From Acanthopleura granulata (taxonomy: Eukaryota; Mollusca; Polyplacophora; Chitonida; Chitonidae), in assembly GCA_016165875.1 (NCBI GenBank), contig JABBOT010000009.1, positions 11,881,467 through 11,945,466 of the forward strand: DNA of 64,000 nt. The letters run 5' to 3'. Below are positions 22,380-33,479 of the stretch, piece by piece. How positions within the stretch are numbered: position 1 is the stretch's first letter; each line of letters opens with the position of its first letter. The notes below the pieces were generated by a model, which saw nothing but the letters and a program-made list of their open reading frames with translations, was not told where the DNA came from and made no database searches. The position numbers and the translations under genes were made by a program.

Positions 22380-23910
22380 CAAAGACATAAGAGTTTCTTT
22401 GCAAAGCTGAGCACAATGACGTAAGCAACCTGTTAAAATGGCGGCCTAAAAAGGCTTCTCAGTCTTGGATGTTTAACTATTAAATACTCAAATAACAAGC
22501 ACTTCCACCAAAAAATTTAGATTTTTTATTTAACCATAAGTAAAGTTCTTTCTTTTAAGGTACAGGTTGTATAAATCTGTTCTTTACTTTTAAGTTTCTA
22601 TACCAACTTCAGGTACAAACATCTGACGATTTCCTTTATTAAGAAGAACATATTGTTTCCTGTTTGATTCACATGACAAGTACTAAATTCAAAATCAGTT
22701 TTGTTTGATGATAAACCTATGTTTACAAGGCAGTAGCATCAATACCACAATGTTTCAGTCCATGACTTATTTTTGGACAAACGCATTGTATCACTTCGCA
22801 ATCATCCTCGTGTCGGCTGGTTCCTGTTTTTGTTTTTTTGTTTTTTGTCTTTAACAATACTCTTTGTTGTTCTCATTTATATCCATGATTTTTTTTTCTT
22901 TTCTGTTTCGTACAGGTAATCATGGTGAACCGTTTTGACTGCATGGAACCAGCATCCATAGGATCAAAATACAAACCCATCCCCTATAACTATACTTACT
23001 GTACTGGTCTACCGTAACCACGGTATCCAGATGCGGGCTACTGGTTCTCTTCTGGGACGCCCTCACAATGAGTCCTTACCTATTGTTACATGACCTTTTC
23101 TTACCTTCAGTCTGTTTTCAGAAGCTCTTATGAGCTAAGGTTCAAAATCCATTGTCTTCTTAACTAAACAAAAGCTTGATATTCAAACTTGAATGAAACT
23201 GTACAGCATAGAAACATCGGTCAAAAGCTTATCCATTTTTTAACAAATATATCTTAAGAGTTTAACTTAGATTACACTTTTACGAGTCCATGCCTGTCGA
23301 CAGGCAGTATTTGGAATACAATAATGATCACAATGGCTCGTCGTCTTTGATCTATGTATAATCAGGGATGTTATCAATGTCCACTCAATATCGATTTAAT
23401 TAATAATCACTTATCCTTGTTGGAGGTTTGTGTGTTAACATCTATATAATGCAACAGGGAAGGTTACTCCGAATATATTATTCTTATAATAGCACGGTGA
23501 ATCAAAAGCAATTAGTATAATGTGCAGGAATCACGCAAGTGTTCCATATAGTAAAATAATAGACAAACCCATGCACGCTAACCCAGTGTTGTTCGAGAGA
23601 CGACCTATCTTTAGCACGAGCGGCGAAAAAATACAGTAATGAATCATGGGCTGAAAGCATCACGTGCGATTTCTCAATTTATGAAGTGAACTATACTTTT
23701 ACAAAGTGTGCTGTAAATAGATTGGTTAACTGGCATTTCTCGGCGTGTCATACATAACTTCTCAACACCGTGCACGTTTTAACATAATCCCTGATGATGA
23801 ATTAAGTAAATGAGCAACTTATCAGCAACCAACTTTTCGGACCAAAAGTGTGCTAACATCGGTAATATTGTCACTACCTGACTTTTGCGCTCAGCATAAG
23901 ACGAGTTAGC
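22380..23910. other. Intergenic stretch, nothing recognised
   Basis: T-rich runs near 22830-22910. No THAP second half, other domain or repeat family seen on the plus strand after the THAP fragment. Confidence 0.4.
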
Positions 23911-23914
23911 CAAG

Positions 23915-24110
23915 CACTGATCGGCCTGGTGTCACTATACTATGACTGGGTGGGGTGTTGTTTCTTGTGTCGTCGGCATAGCGTTCCAGTTATGCAGCTT
24001 TATATAGATCTACCTGGGCATTGGGTCCGGCCTAACACAAGAAGGCACTGTCGTGATATTGACGCGACATAATGTTGAAAGCGACGTTAAACCCCAAACT
24101 AGGAAATAAA
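23915..24110 (+). mobile_element. SINE family B, diverged fragment
   Basis: CTGATCGGCCTGGTGTCACTATACTATGACTGGGTGGGGTG and GTCGTCGGCATAGCGTTCCAG are decayed forms of the family-B body. The 3' end GCGACGTTAAACCCCAAACT differs from other copies but recurs near 4190. Confidence 0.5.
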
Positions 24111-24124
24111 CAGGGGGCCTTCGT

Positions 24125-24325
24125 GCACCCGTTAGCTCACTGGTGCAGGGTATTGACTTCGGGACCCCTCACAAATGCTCTCGCTGTGAGTTCTAGTCCA
24201 GTTCATGCTGGCTTCCTCTAAGATAGTGATGGGTTTCCCCCCGGGTTCTACCCGGTTTCTTCCCACCATAATGCTGGCCTTCGTTGTATGAGTGAAATAT
24301 TCTTGAATACGGCGTTATTCAATTA
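24125..24325 (+). mobile_element. SINE family A, near full length, with Pol III boxes
   Basis: The head contains an exact A-box pattern, TAGCTCACTGG (24133-24143), and a B-box-like GAGTTCTAGTCC (24188-24199) at tRNA-like spacing. The body reads CATGCTGGCTTCCTC, GGGTTTCCCCCCGGGTTCTA, CCCACCATAATGCTGGCCTT and GTGAAATATTCTTGAATACG, ending in an AT-rich tail. This is the best head for showing that family A is tRNA-derived. Confidence 0.85.
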
Positions 24326-24501
24326 TTCATTAACATCAATTCAATATATACATAAATGAATAAATCAAACATAAATAAATCAGTGTTTGTCGTCTATTGT
24401 TCATTCACATCTGTGCGATGACGGATTGTGAGTTAAATGTTATCGTGTTATACTCGTGTTATACAACGATGTGTAATCTGGCTTAATCCCTATACAGGCG
24501 C

Positions 24502-25320
24502 TGATACGGGGTAAGGGTTTGTGTGGCTACTTGATCCGAGCGCAGAGTTTATAGCGTTTTGAGTAGAAGCGTTTTAGGGAAACCCTCACGATGGAGCCTA
24601 TATAGTCTTGTCAGACACAACTAGGTAACACAACGTGCAGAGTGGAAACTATGCGCCGAGGTTGCCACTAACTATACCCGTAACCTTTATAAAACTATAT
24701 AGTTTTATAGATAAACCTGTGGACAAAGTGACTACAACGACAAGGGGTTAAATAACAAGAAAGGAGTTCTTTAATATATACTTACTACTTATACTTACTA
24801 TGTGCCGCTGTCCCGGGTTCAAAGTGGAGAGAGAGCGAACGCCAGCCAAAACAAGTCAATCCCAGTTCAACGTGGTGAAGTCCGAAAGCATAGGGTATCT
24901 CCAAAGGAGAGATGTTATAGCCTTAGATCGGGGGAATCAGGAAGCACAGTAACGTAGCGTGTGAGTGGCCAAAAGACTTCTTCTTCATTGAAATTGGGGG
25001 ATTCTTTTATATAGCAGTGAACAAGTAAATCTTTTGTTTCTAAATCACCGGTGGTAAATTTTGAAGCCTGCGTTATCTCACTTCATGTATCGTCTGGAGG
25101 TGCGCTCTTTCCGCTTTTGGGTAACATTAATGGGGACCAACGGCGAGAACCATCTTTAACACATCTGTGGGAATTTCAGCTTGGGCCATGATGTAGCATT
25201 GTCCCATCTGGACAATCAGCCACGCCAAACCCGACCGTGAATTTAATCACCTTGTGTGGGCCTTAAACTTACGCGGGTCCTAACCCGGACACATGTAATC
25301 ACGACATGTGCCTCGTAACA
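24502..25320 (-). mobile_element. Solo LTR of a retrotransposon, 819 bp
   Basis: On the plus strand the segment begins TGATACGGGG and ends CCTCGTAACA, giving TG...CA ends. Its ends are imperfect inverted repeats (TGATACGGGG versus TGTTACGAGG, 8 of 10). It is flanked on both sides by the 4-bp duplication GCGC (24498-24501 and 25321-25324). The element likely reads on the minus strand: TGTTACGAGG is a typical LTR start, and a TATATAAAAG box occurs on the minus strand near 25008-25018. No gag or pol sequence adjoins it, so it is a recombined solo LTR. A 22-bp palindrome lies at 24688-24709. Confidence 0.75.
24688..24709. repeat. 22-bp perfect palindrome
   Basis: TATAAAACTATATAGTTTTATA is self-complementary over all 22 bases. 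It lies in the LTR toward the end of its minus-strand reading, where a terminator or polyadenylation structure is possible. That role is not demonstrated. Confidence 0.85.
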
Positions 25321-25324
25321 GCGC

Positions 25325-27600
25325 TTTTGCGCCGGATGAGGTGACACGTTGTTGAAGTATTAATGTACCATGGCGATGCGTTATGCACCTAGAAAGTGTT
25401 CTCCCCCATCTATTATACAAAGCATGTCAGTGGATTACCCAAGGTATATGTATGTATAGGATTTTCAAAATGCTGACAAAAGACGAAATCCGGGATTGAC
25501 ATTCCTTTTCTAGCACACCACGAACATGCACATATACGTACGCGGATACAAACACAACTAAGTATTGACCGAACCAAAGCTAAATGCTTGTGAAAAAAGT
25601 AAATGCCAAAAAGAACAGAAATAAAGAAGTTATAGAGGTAGATCCAGGAAGTAGGGATGCAGCAGATCGACTCCTCCTGAGGAGGGTGTAGAAGTCATTA
25701 TCCCCAGAACACACAAGTTTGCAACTGTTCGAAGAAATTGGAAAAATGGATATTTTATGGGTAAAAATAAACATTTTGTCTCAACAAAACACTGAATGGT
25801 TCGGGAGATACTGGGATTTAAAAGTTAACTCCCTCATCCTTGCTCATACGTTGTTTGAAGTCGTGAGAGCGAGAGAGATCATTGTCCAATGCACACCATT
25901 TTGTTTTCTTCTCAACATTCTGGTATAGTTTTACACGAAGGTATCTCATAGCAACAATTGATTGCTATAAATATTGCGATGAGCTTCACAATCCATTCTA
26001 AACATATAGACGGCTTGATGAGAGGAGTGGTTCATTGGATTGCCAAAACAAAGTAGTCCAAATAATGGAGCGATATACTAATGAATAGCGTTTTCTTATA
26101 CATTTACTTCCTAAACAGTTATACATCACTAATTATTGATCACCTAAAGACAGCATTTTAAAACGTGAAAAAAACATCCTAACGTCTTTTTGAGACGTTT
26201 TACATTCTTGTAAACCTACTCGAAATATTACTAACTTGCAGTTCACCTATATACAGAAGCGGCATTTTGGGAATATCACGAGTTCACGTAGGATGACTGG
26301 TTAGTTTGCGAATTCCCCTCATTGTCTCGCTTCAACCTCCGTCATCACGCGATATTCTAGGCTTCAAAGAGAAATGTTTTTATCTACATTTAGAAAAAAT
26401 GGTTGTAATAATATTTACAAGAGGCTTCATCCAATTTAAGACGGTCGTAGCTTACAATCTCTTTCTGTGACTGCAAGATAGCCTACAATCAATTTCGACG
26501 GAATACCTCCCCTGGACAATACATTTAATCCTTTCAAGGCTGATGGAATGGGAGGGGCTAGGGGTGATCCATTCTGTGTCAGTTTGCTATCAGTCCTGGT
26601 TTGGTTTGGTCAGTGGTGAAGTTCGGGTCAGTGGGACTTATGTTGGATTATAAGAGAATGGAACAAGCCGCGTTCCCATGGAGCTTATGCAGTGAACTGG
26701 CTTTATAGGCCAAAGACAAAAAGGCAGTTATGCTTTTTAAGCAAAGAAATAAAGGTTTATATGTTTATCTGTGAGTCTATACGATGTGTATCAGTACGTT
26801 ATCGAGCCATAACAGTCAACAAAACAGTTGTCAAGTGACAGTTGCTAAATGACCACTGATAAAAAAAAATGGATACATTGATTTGCCCCTGTTCTTTTTA
26901 TCATGGGCCAAGTGCATTAAAACTGACATCTGACCGTGGTCCGTCGTTTAGCATGAAACCCAACCATTCTGCCTGGACTGTGACGTAATTGTTCCAAGCC
27001 GAGACACTCTGGTCACGTGAGAGTGTAGTGAGCTGCTATGGTTTTGTTTGTAACTTAAGTATATATGCCAATTTATCATATCAAATGATCAAGAAACTTA
27101 CCCGTGATACAACGCAATGGTCTGGAAATACTTTGCATTGTTGTTCACCTATGTACTTGTTAAAATTAAAACATATAACATCAAAACAGTGTGCTGTCCC
27201 TATGTTATTACATTTTACACTGACAGACAACTCAGAACATTTACGTCACTGCTTATAAACCGCTGATATCGCCTAGATCTCTGATTGGTCAATCCCCCAT
27301 AAGCTTAAAACCATCGGTGCCTGCAGACCCCCAGTCGGCAGCACAATACCCCACACTTCAAAGATAATTCAGCAACAAATTCATACAATTTCAAACAGGT
27401 TTTTATATTCAAAAGAGAATTTTATAATATTTGTAATGAACAGTACCTCAGTCATGAGGTCTTTTTTACTTTAAAATAACCAATCAATGGAATAATAATT
27501 TTAAAAACTGTACAGATACTTACTTAATGCAGACAGCAACCCCTTTTCTTATGTAAATATGTATGATTTAATTGGAAGGTCTCAGATAACAGCTAGTCCC
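25325..27600. other. Intergenic stretch, nothing recognised
   Basis: Short frames occur at 25580-25928 on both strands and at 26989-27258, but none shows a family motif or exon structure. I saw no repeats from the families described elsewhere in this window. Confidence 0.35.
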
Positions 27601-27619
27601 TAAATAATACCTGTGTGAT

Positions 27620-27790
27620 TTAAGACAAACCTGCTTTTGACTGCCTTTTGTAAAGGATGTCAAAATCTGCTTCAAGAAAATAACTTCCTTCATTGAATGG
27701 GTAAAACCACGTGTATAATGCATGCATGGTGTTAGTGGCTGGACGAGGTAAACCAAACCAAATGGTATCGTAGGCGATGAAACTGAATAA
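27620..27790 (-). other. Exon-like open frame, unrecognised
   Basis: On the minus strand a pyrimidine-poor but valid AAGTCTACAG acceptor precedes LFSFIAYDTIWFGLPRP. The frame then reads ATNTMHALYTWFYPFN and EGSYFLEADFDILYKRQSK to a stop at 27620. The composition (many W, F, Y, and balanced charges) looks more protein-like than chance frames nearby. I cannot name a family, and no partner exons are visible. It may be a real terminal exon, a gene relic or chance. Confidence 0.25.
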
Positions 27791-28115
27791 CTGTAGACTT
27801 CGTTGTTCTTCTCTCCGCTCTCCTGGAACCGGTATATAGTAAAAGGGGAAATTGCTGATGAATATATTCAGACGTGGAGGAGTCATGCAGTTATTACACA
27901 CCAAAAACACCGGACAGCTTGCGTTATTTGTCTTATATTCTGTCGGCTTGGTGACCAGGCCGGTTCAGGAATCTATAATGTATGCAAGGCACCTCATGCC
28001 CAGGCGAAGAGGAACTTCGTATTGTCAGATTAGTGGCCCAGTCTATGTTATTAATGGCCTACACCGCCTCAGTTCATAAACGTATTCGTGACTTATTGCA
28101 TGTCTCTCTTCACGG

Positions 28116-28150
28116 GTGGTACATATATATGTATATATATATATATAAAG
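28116..28150. repeat. (TA)n-rich microsatellite
   Basis: ACATATATATGTATATATATATATATAAAG, a short dinucleotide run. A similar TATATACATATATATAT run lies at 29385-29405. Confidence 0.85.
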
Positions 28151-28443
28151 TCAGATAATAGTCAGGATAGTTTCCAACTGTATGTGTTTTGGTTTCATTA
28201 TAAAGTCAATTTTGGTTTTCATATTCAAGCTTGTGAGAAAAGATAAGAAACTGGATAATTCAGATGTAAAAAAGTATCCCTCAAATTCAGAAAGCGGATT
28301 TTTAAAGAGAAATAAACCAAACCAAAAAAAAAGCAAATAAAATCAAATGAATAATAGAAATCATTAGTAATTCGACTAAATATCATTTATATACAATATC
28401 CTGTGTTTGAAATGCCTTTTAAATATTTATCTAGATATTTATC

Positions 28444-28535
28444 TAAGTTGGCTGCTGTTGAAGCATTTACATGAACACTCAGAATAAAACCCGAACTGGG
28501 GTCAAGTGACACGAGTCCGTGTTTCACGGTTAAAT
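28444..28535 (+). repeat. Dispersed repeat family E, copy
   Basis: AAGCATTTACATGAACACTCAGAATAAAACCC and GTCCGTGTTTCACGG align with 4795-4870. The match fades after the CACTGTCGTCGCTC block. Confidence 0.5.
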
Positions 28536-28539
28536 GTGG

Positions 28540-29850
28540 CCATTTGCCAACCATCACACTGTCGTCGCTCGTTTGCTTTTACTCCATTTGCCACTTATTT
28601 TCATATCGAATATGTTTACTGTCCTTAATATACAAATATATTGTAACGAATGGACAGAAATAAGGTAGTTATATACTGCCGCTTCCCGGTCAAGGTTGAT
28701 CTGTTAATTTGGTGACCTATATACATACTCGTTATATACATTCAACAACAGTTAAATCAGTTCAGATGGTATTGGTAGTTATGGCATAAATTTCAGAGCA
28801 TTAAAATAAAAGACAGGAAATGGTGGTTAAGAAGAGAGGTCTCTACACACTTTTTATTAGTAACTCCATACATCACCTTTTATTCTGCAATTCTTACGAG
28901 GCCATGCGATACGCCATTTTAGAGAAACCTGAAACACTATGTCGCGTCATCCATACCTACCCTCTTCAGTACTAAAGGCGCCGCACTCATTTGTGCGAGA
29001 CGCATGGTCCCCTTGTTTTTCAAATCGAAGGCTACGCATAGTGGCCTACTGGTTCTGACCTTAAAAAATAACTCTGGACGCATTCTACTACCACTTTCTC
29101 ATTAAAAGTGGTTTTATAGTGTATCAGAATTGTCACGTAATCAGAAGGAAAACAATGGATTTAATAATACTTTTGCATTTCAAAACTGTCCACTACGAAC
29201 GGGTGACGTCACAGCGGAAACAGATGCTTTCACGGATGGTAGAAATATATCGCCCTTGATTGGCTAAAACTGAGAGCATGGTGACCCGTTCGGTTTTCCC
29301 TTCGTGGCCGTTTATGCTTACTTTGAACTACGATATCTCGGTTATAGTACATCACAAAGTTTTTTGGACTATGAGTGGGATTCTTTATATATACATATAT
29401 ATATTTGGTCTTGTGTTGTCTTTTTTTTTTAATAAGATCGTTAGTTCTTGTGTTCTGTACAGATTCTCACCCGGTATTTGTGAGAAGAGGTCTGGTTCAC
29501 CCAGTATTTCTGGATCATTCATAATAGAATGTATCACATACGCCTATGTTCTGTATATAAGATTCCACCACTTCTGATATATTTGATGTACACCAGACAC
29601 ATCGCGATTTTTTTTCTTATCAGAGGAATTAAGCCTCTCAAACTCTTCCTTGTAGTTCCATACCACGATAGACATGAATTGTCCACAGTCAAGTATTGAA
29701 GTTCGAAGTTTTCACTTTTAAGCCAGTCCGATGCAGTTTCTATTTAGAAAACGTACAAAACAATGCATACAACGTTCTTTTGATTCCCTTATCTACATAA
29801 TATGCAGCGCAGATATCCATTGCATAAGTTGCGTTTTATCCTGTATGTTA
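28540..29850. other. Intergenic stretch, nothing recognised
   Basis: No supported gene. The frame at 29260-29577 runs across an AT microsatellite and a T run, and has no recognisable motif. Confidence 0.4.
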
Positions 29851-29984
29851 GATTAGGGTGAGTGGCTGTCTATTTCTCTGTTCGTCATTGAAACAAGGGA
29901 CCCTGGCGTTTTACCCATGGGTTTTCAATGGGTGATCATATTATGGCATAGCGTTTTTGTCCATCTCTCCACCTGTCCGTCCGT

Positions 29985-30590
29985 ATTCGTGTGGGCGCTA
30001 CATCTCGAACTGTTTTCCACGTGCAGTTTTAATTTGTGAGGGATAAATAGATACAGTTGTGATGATGTGTCGCGAGTCACATTTCTTCATTTTCGCCATT
30101 GCCTTGGTGTAATCAGATCTCCATTTTTCCTTTATATACTTTATAAATATATGTCTGGGCTACAACTCCACTTGCTTTTCATACATAATTTTGATTCTTA
30201 GTAGATACTGAGATATAGAGGAGGCGATGTGTTGCGACTTGGTTGTCATGGTAACCCGATTGACATTATCATTGCATATACTATATAACTTACATATGAT
30301 TTCTTGTCCGTTCTACAACTCCAGTTATTTTCCAGTCCAGTTTTCATTTTTCGTGAATGCATAGATGCAGATGTGATAATGTGTCACACTTCAATTCTGT
30401 CTATTTTCTTGGTTACCATAGTCACCAGATCACCATTTTCTCCTTATGTACTGGATTAATGGGTTTGACTTCGGGTCCGGGCTTCAACTCCAGCTGTTTT
30501 TCGTGTTCATTTGTAATTTGTGGTGGATACACAGATGACATTTGTTCATTTCCATGGTTACCATGGGAACGATATTACCCTTATCTTTAT
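29985..30590. repeat. Degenerate tandem array, about 160-bp units, four copies
   Basis: The landmark CTACAACTCCAGYTGTTTTCC appears at about 29999, 30160, 30313 and 30483. Each is followed by TTTTAATTTGTGRGGGATAAATAGAT or a relative, and by GGTTACCATRGTMACCMGAT. Units differ by many substitutions and small indels, so this is an old array. Confidence 0.7.
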
Positions 30591-30599
30591 GATAATTAG

Positions 30600-31850
30600 T
30601 GCCCCACCCAAGAACCTCACAACAGAATGAGAACTATAATTTGATAACATTTTTTCCAAACTCATTGTTTCATGTATACTTGTTAATTTAATATGTAATA
30701 CAAGAAGATATCATCAAACCCAATGAAGTACTTCCACTCACAGTTTATACCCATCCCAATGCTGCTGGTATATTCCTTTATACGTTTCAAGTGAATGAAT
30801 CTGTTTGGGTCTATCTTGTGATCACATGAACTCTTGTTATTACCGATACTATGTCGCTTTATCACAGTGAAGCAGCGTTTAAACATTTGTAAAGGTTTGA
30901 TTGGGTTTAATAACCGATTCCACCGCCAAATACACAGAATTCAGTATAACTTCCAGTGTGTAATCCACCCTCTTAAGTTCATCGTAAACGATGGCGAGTG
31001 GCTGTATTAAATGGACTACTGTAGGCATAAGTTAGGCAAATGTATTTGTATCATGGAGGGCAATACAAACATTTAGACACTTTACTGGTCGTGTTTAGGT
31101 CGTTTAAGCCTGTTCCGATGGAAAGGATTTTATGTTCACATATTACCATGCAATTTGTCTTACGGATAGAAAAGCAGTGCCCAGTGATATTATATCACGG
31201 GTAGAAACAAGCGTGAGGTCATCAAGGCCTATAACATTCCCGATTGAATGGGTTGGCTTTATAACCCGTGACTTATTGGTCTGAGTATTAGGTATCGTTG
31301 TCCGTTTCACAGGTCCAGAATGTCTCTTTTCTGTTTGAGTTCACTGTTTAACTACTGTGGCAGACCGTGAAGATTTTGTTACGGGTACACACTCCCGATT
31401 CACCATGGTAAAGTGGTGCGCCGGTACACTGTACTTTAATTCTCGGGAGGGAGTGTTATAGGCAGTACACATCAATGTTATCATATTCCTGGTATTTCAC
31501 GTATCTTTTAGGTCGTGGATTTATCACTCTGCGTAGAGAGAAGAAAGGCAGCTAGTGCTGCCAGTGAGACTTGGTCCAGGCCAAGTGACCATTCATCAGC
31601 CTGCAACCCTTTTCATAGGCAGACTCACGAGTCAAAATTCCCGCCGTCTCGTGCACGCATAAAGATATTCTCAGCTGCAAAATGAGGTTGCTTGTTTACA
31701 ACAATTATTAAGTCGGTTTAAATCTCAACGCTTTAAATACTTATTCCGTGAAATGTTGGAAACAACTTTCTTATAACGATTCGGAAAGTTAAAACCGTTA
31801 CTTAATAATACTACTCTTTAAATCACTTTTGTAGAGAGCAAACTAACGGT
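30600..31850. other. Intergenic stretch, nothing recognised
   Basis: No gene or repeat supported. The segment 31340-31460 contains GATTCACCATGG and GGGAGGGAGTGTTATAGG without a clear frame. Confidence 0.4.
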
Positions 31851-32146
31851 GACGAATCAAGATGGCCGCCAGTGGTAAACGTTACAAGTTTGAGGGGCGA
31901 ATAAACATGGATATACCTAGATTAAACTCATACAACTGTACGGGTGTCACTAATGTGAGAGGAAACCAGGAAGCAAATGGCTTGCCCAATTCCCAAACAG
32001 CGATAGGCCTAAGCCTTACACAAGACCAAACAAAAAAAACACGAAGGCACTTAGATAAGTTCATTCATACAACTATAATTCAAGAGGTACAATTCCTTAC
32101 ATCTTCCTCATCTAACAAGGAAAATAGAAGCAATTACAAAAATATA

Positions 32147-33062
32147 CAGTCATACAAAAATAAGTTCCCCTCAAAACGTTGTTTGATATCCCCCGTGTAA
32201 TGTACCAGTTCGCAATGAAATTTTGCACGCACTATCCCAGTAATCAGGGAGACGCGGTATATCAAGGATTAACGTGCAGGCGCAGTTGTGCTCTAATGGG
32301 CATGCGCAAATAGAAAATCGGTCGATTTTGAAAATTTCATAAAAAATAGTCAACCAGATTGACGGCGGATGGTGAAGAAAGCCTTGTTGCTCCGGGGTCA
32401 TAAGTTAGCGCGTTTGCAAATCAAGTTGGATGGACTAGACGGCAATGGGGAAACGTTCTTTTCACCGATGAAACGCGTGTGTGTCTCTTCACGTTGACTC
32501 TAGGAGACGTGTGTGGCGTCGGCAGGGTGAACAGCATGCAGAGTGCTGCGTGCAGCCAGTAATGGCCTTTGGTGCTGGCAGCGTAATGGTCTGGGCAGGC
32601 ATCAGGTTCACAGGCAAGACCGATCTGGTTGCTATTGAGAAAAACTTGAATGCTGCTGGCTCCGTTGCTCAAGTTCTCAGGCCGCATGTTTTGTCCTACG
32701 CAGCCGCCGATGGAGATGGAATCCGCACGCCTCATCAACACAATGCGAGCACGTTGTCGCAATGTGATACAATCTTGTGGCGGCTACACACGATATAGAT
32801 AATTACTGGTGATCGAGTGAAAATGATCAAATTCTGTGATAAAATAAAGAACTGCCGTTGAGACATCTGGTGGATCACTTTAATAAAATTTTCAAAATCG
32901 ACCGATTTTCGATTTGCGCACAACTGCACCTGCACGTTAATCCTTGATATACAGCGTCTGCCTGATTACTGGGATAGTGTGTGCAAAATTTCATTGCCAT
33001 CTGGTACATATCACGGGAGATATCAAACAACGCTTTAGGGGGAACTTACTTTTGTTGTACTG
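32147..33062 (+). mobile_element. Tc1/mariner element, internally deleted, 916 bp
   Basis: The terminal inverted repeats are about 190 bp. CAGTCATACAAAAATAAGTTCCCC at the left corresponds to the reverse complement of GGGGGAACTTACTTTTGTTGTACTG at the right. The inner ends share AAAATCGGTCGATTTTGAAAAT. A TA dinucleotide flanks each end (32145-32146 and 33063-33064), the expected target duplication. Full Tc1-type elements are longer, and the coding part is shortened and broken. The element could still have been mobilised in trans if its ends were intact. Confidence 0.85.
32443..32802 (+). pseudogene. Tc1-like transposase remnant
   Basis: The first block (frame from 32443) reads QWGNVLFTDETRVCLF, holding the second catalytic Asp region (TDE). 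After a frameshift the second block reads DSRRRVWRRQGEQHAECC, GAGSVMVWAGIRFTGKTDLV and NAAGSVAQVLRPHVL, typical of the Tc1 core. The frame shifts again and 32716-32802 reads MRARCRNVIQSCGGYTRY and stop, the usual C-terminal tail. The N-terminal paired-type DNA-binding domain, the first Asp, and the DNARPH and SPDLNPIEH-type regions are missing, so it cannot encode an active enzyme. Confidence 0.85.
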
Positions 33063-33479
33063 TATATATTGTTTACGCAGATGACATCAGATCACAGCTT
33101 CGGTCGAAACAGCCTAAACAACCAGTCTCAGTCTACAAAAATAGGAAAATCCACAGTTCCTAGTGAAAGATGTGTAAGTGTACCACTATCGGAGAGGAAA
33201 AGTGATAAACAAATAGCTTGTTCAACTCTGAGACAGCGATAGGCCTTACACAAGATCAAACAAAGAAACACGAAGACGCCAGACGAAGTTCAATACAAAT
33301 GTTTGAACTAAACAGAGGAATAGTACAACTGATAATAATATACAAACCAATACGGATAATTACAAAAATATATAGTTTCTTACTGGTGACAGCGTTCAAA
33401 TACGGATGGAATATTCCGTCTTCCAAAGGCAATTCAGTCGACGTATATATAGAACCCACAGTTCTTGGGAATTCTCGAA

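Larger units (their letters stand above)
31940..33470 (+). repeat. Tandem duplication of a roughly 290-bp unit, first unit split by a Tc1 element
   Basis: Unit 1 is 31940-32146 plus 33065-33165, and unit 2 is 33175-33470. Shared blocks in order: GTGAGAGGAAACCAGGAAGC / CGGAGAGGAAAAGTGATAAAC; GACAGCGATAGGCC and TTACACAAGAYCAAACAAA; AATTACAAAAATATA; and after the element, TAGGAAAATCCACAGTTCCT / TAGAACCCACAGTTCTTGG. Unit 1 has a frame opening MAASGKRYKFEGRINMD at 31862, but this is not preserved in unit 2. Confidence 0.6.

Noticed and set aside
31862..32200. Gene start suggested by AAGATGGCCGCCAGTGG
   Set aside because: Good initiation context, but the frame runs into the Tc1 terminal repeat, is not preserved in the duplicated unit, and has no known motif.
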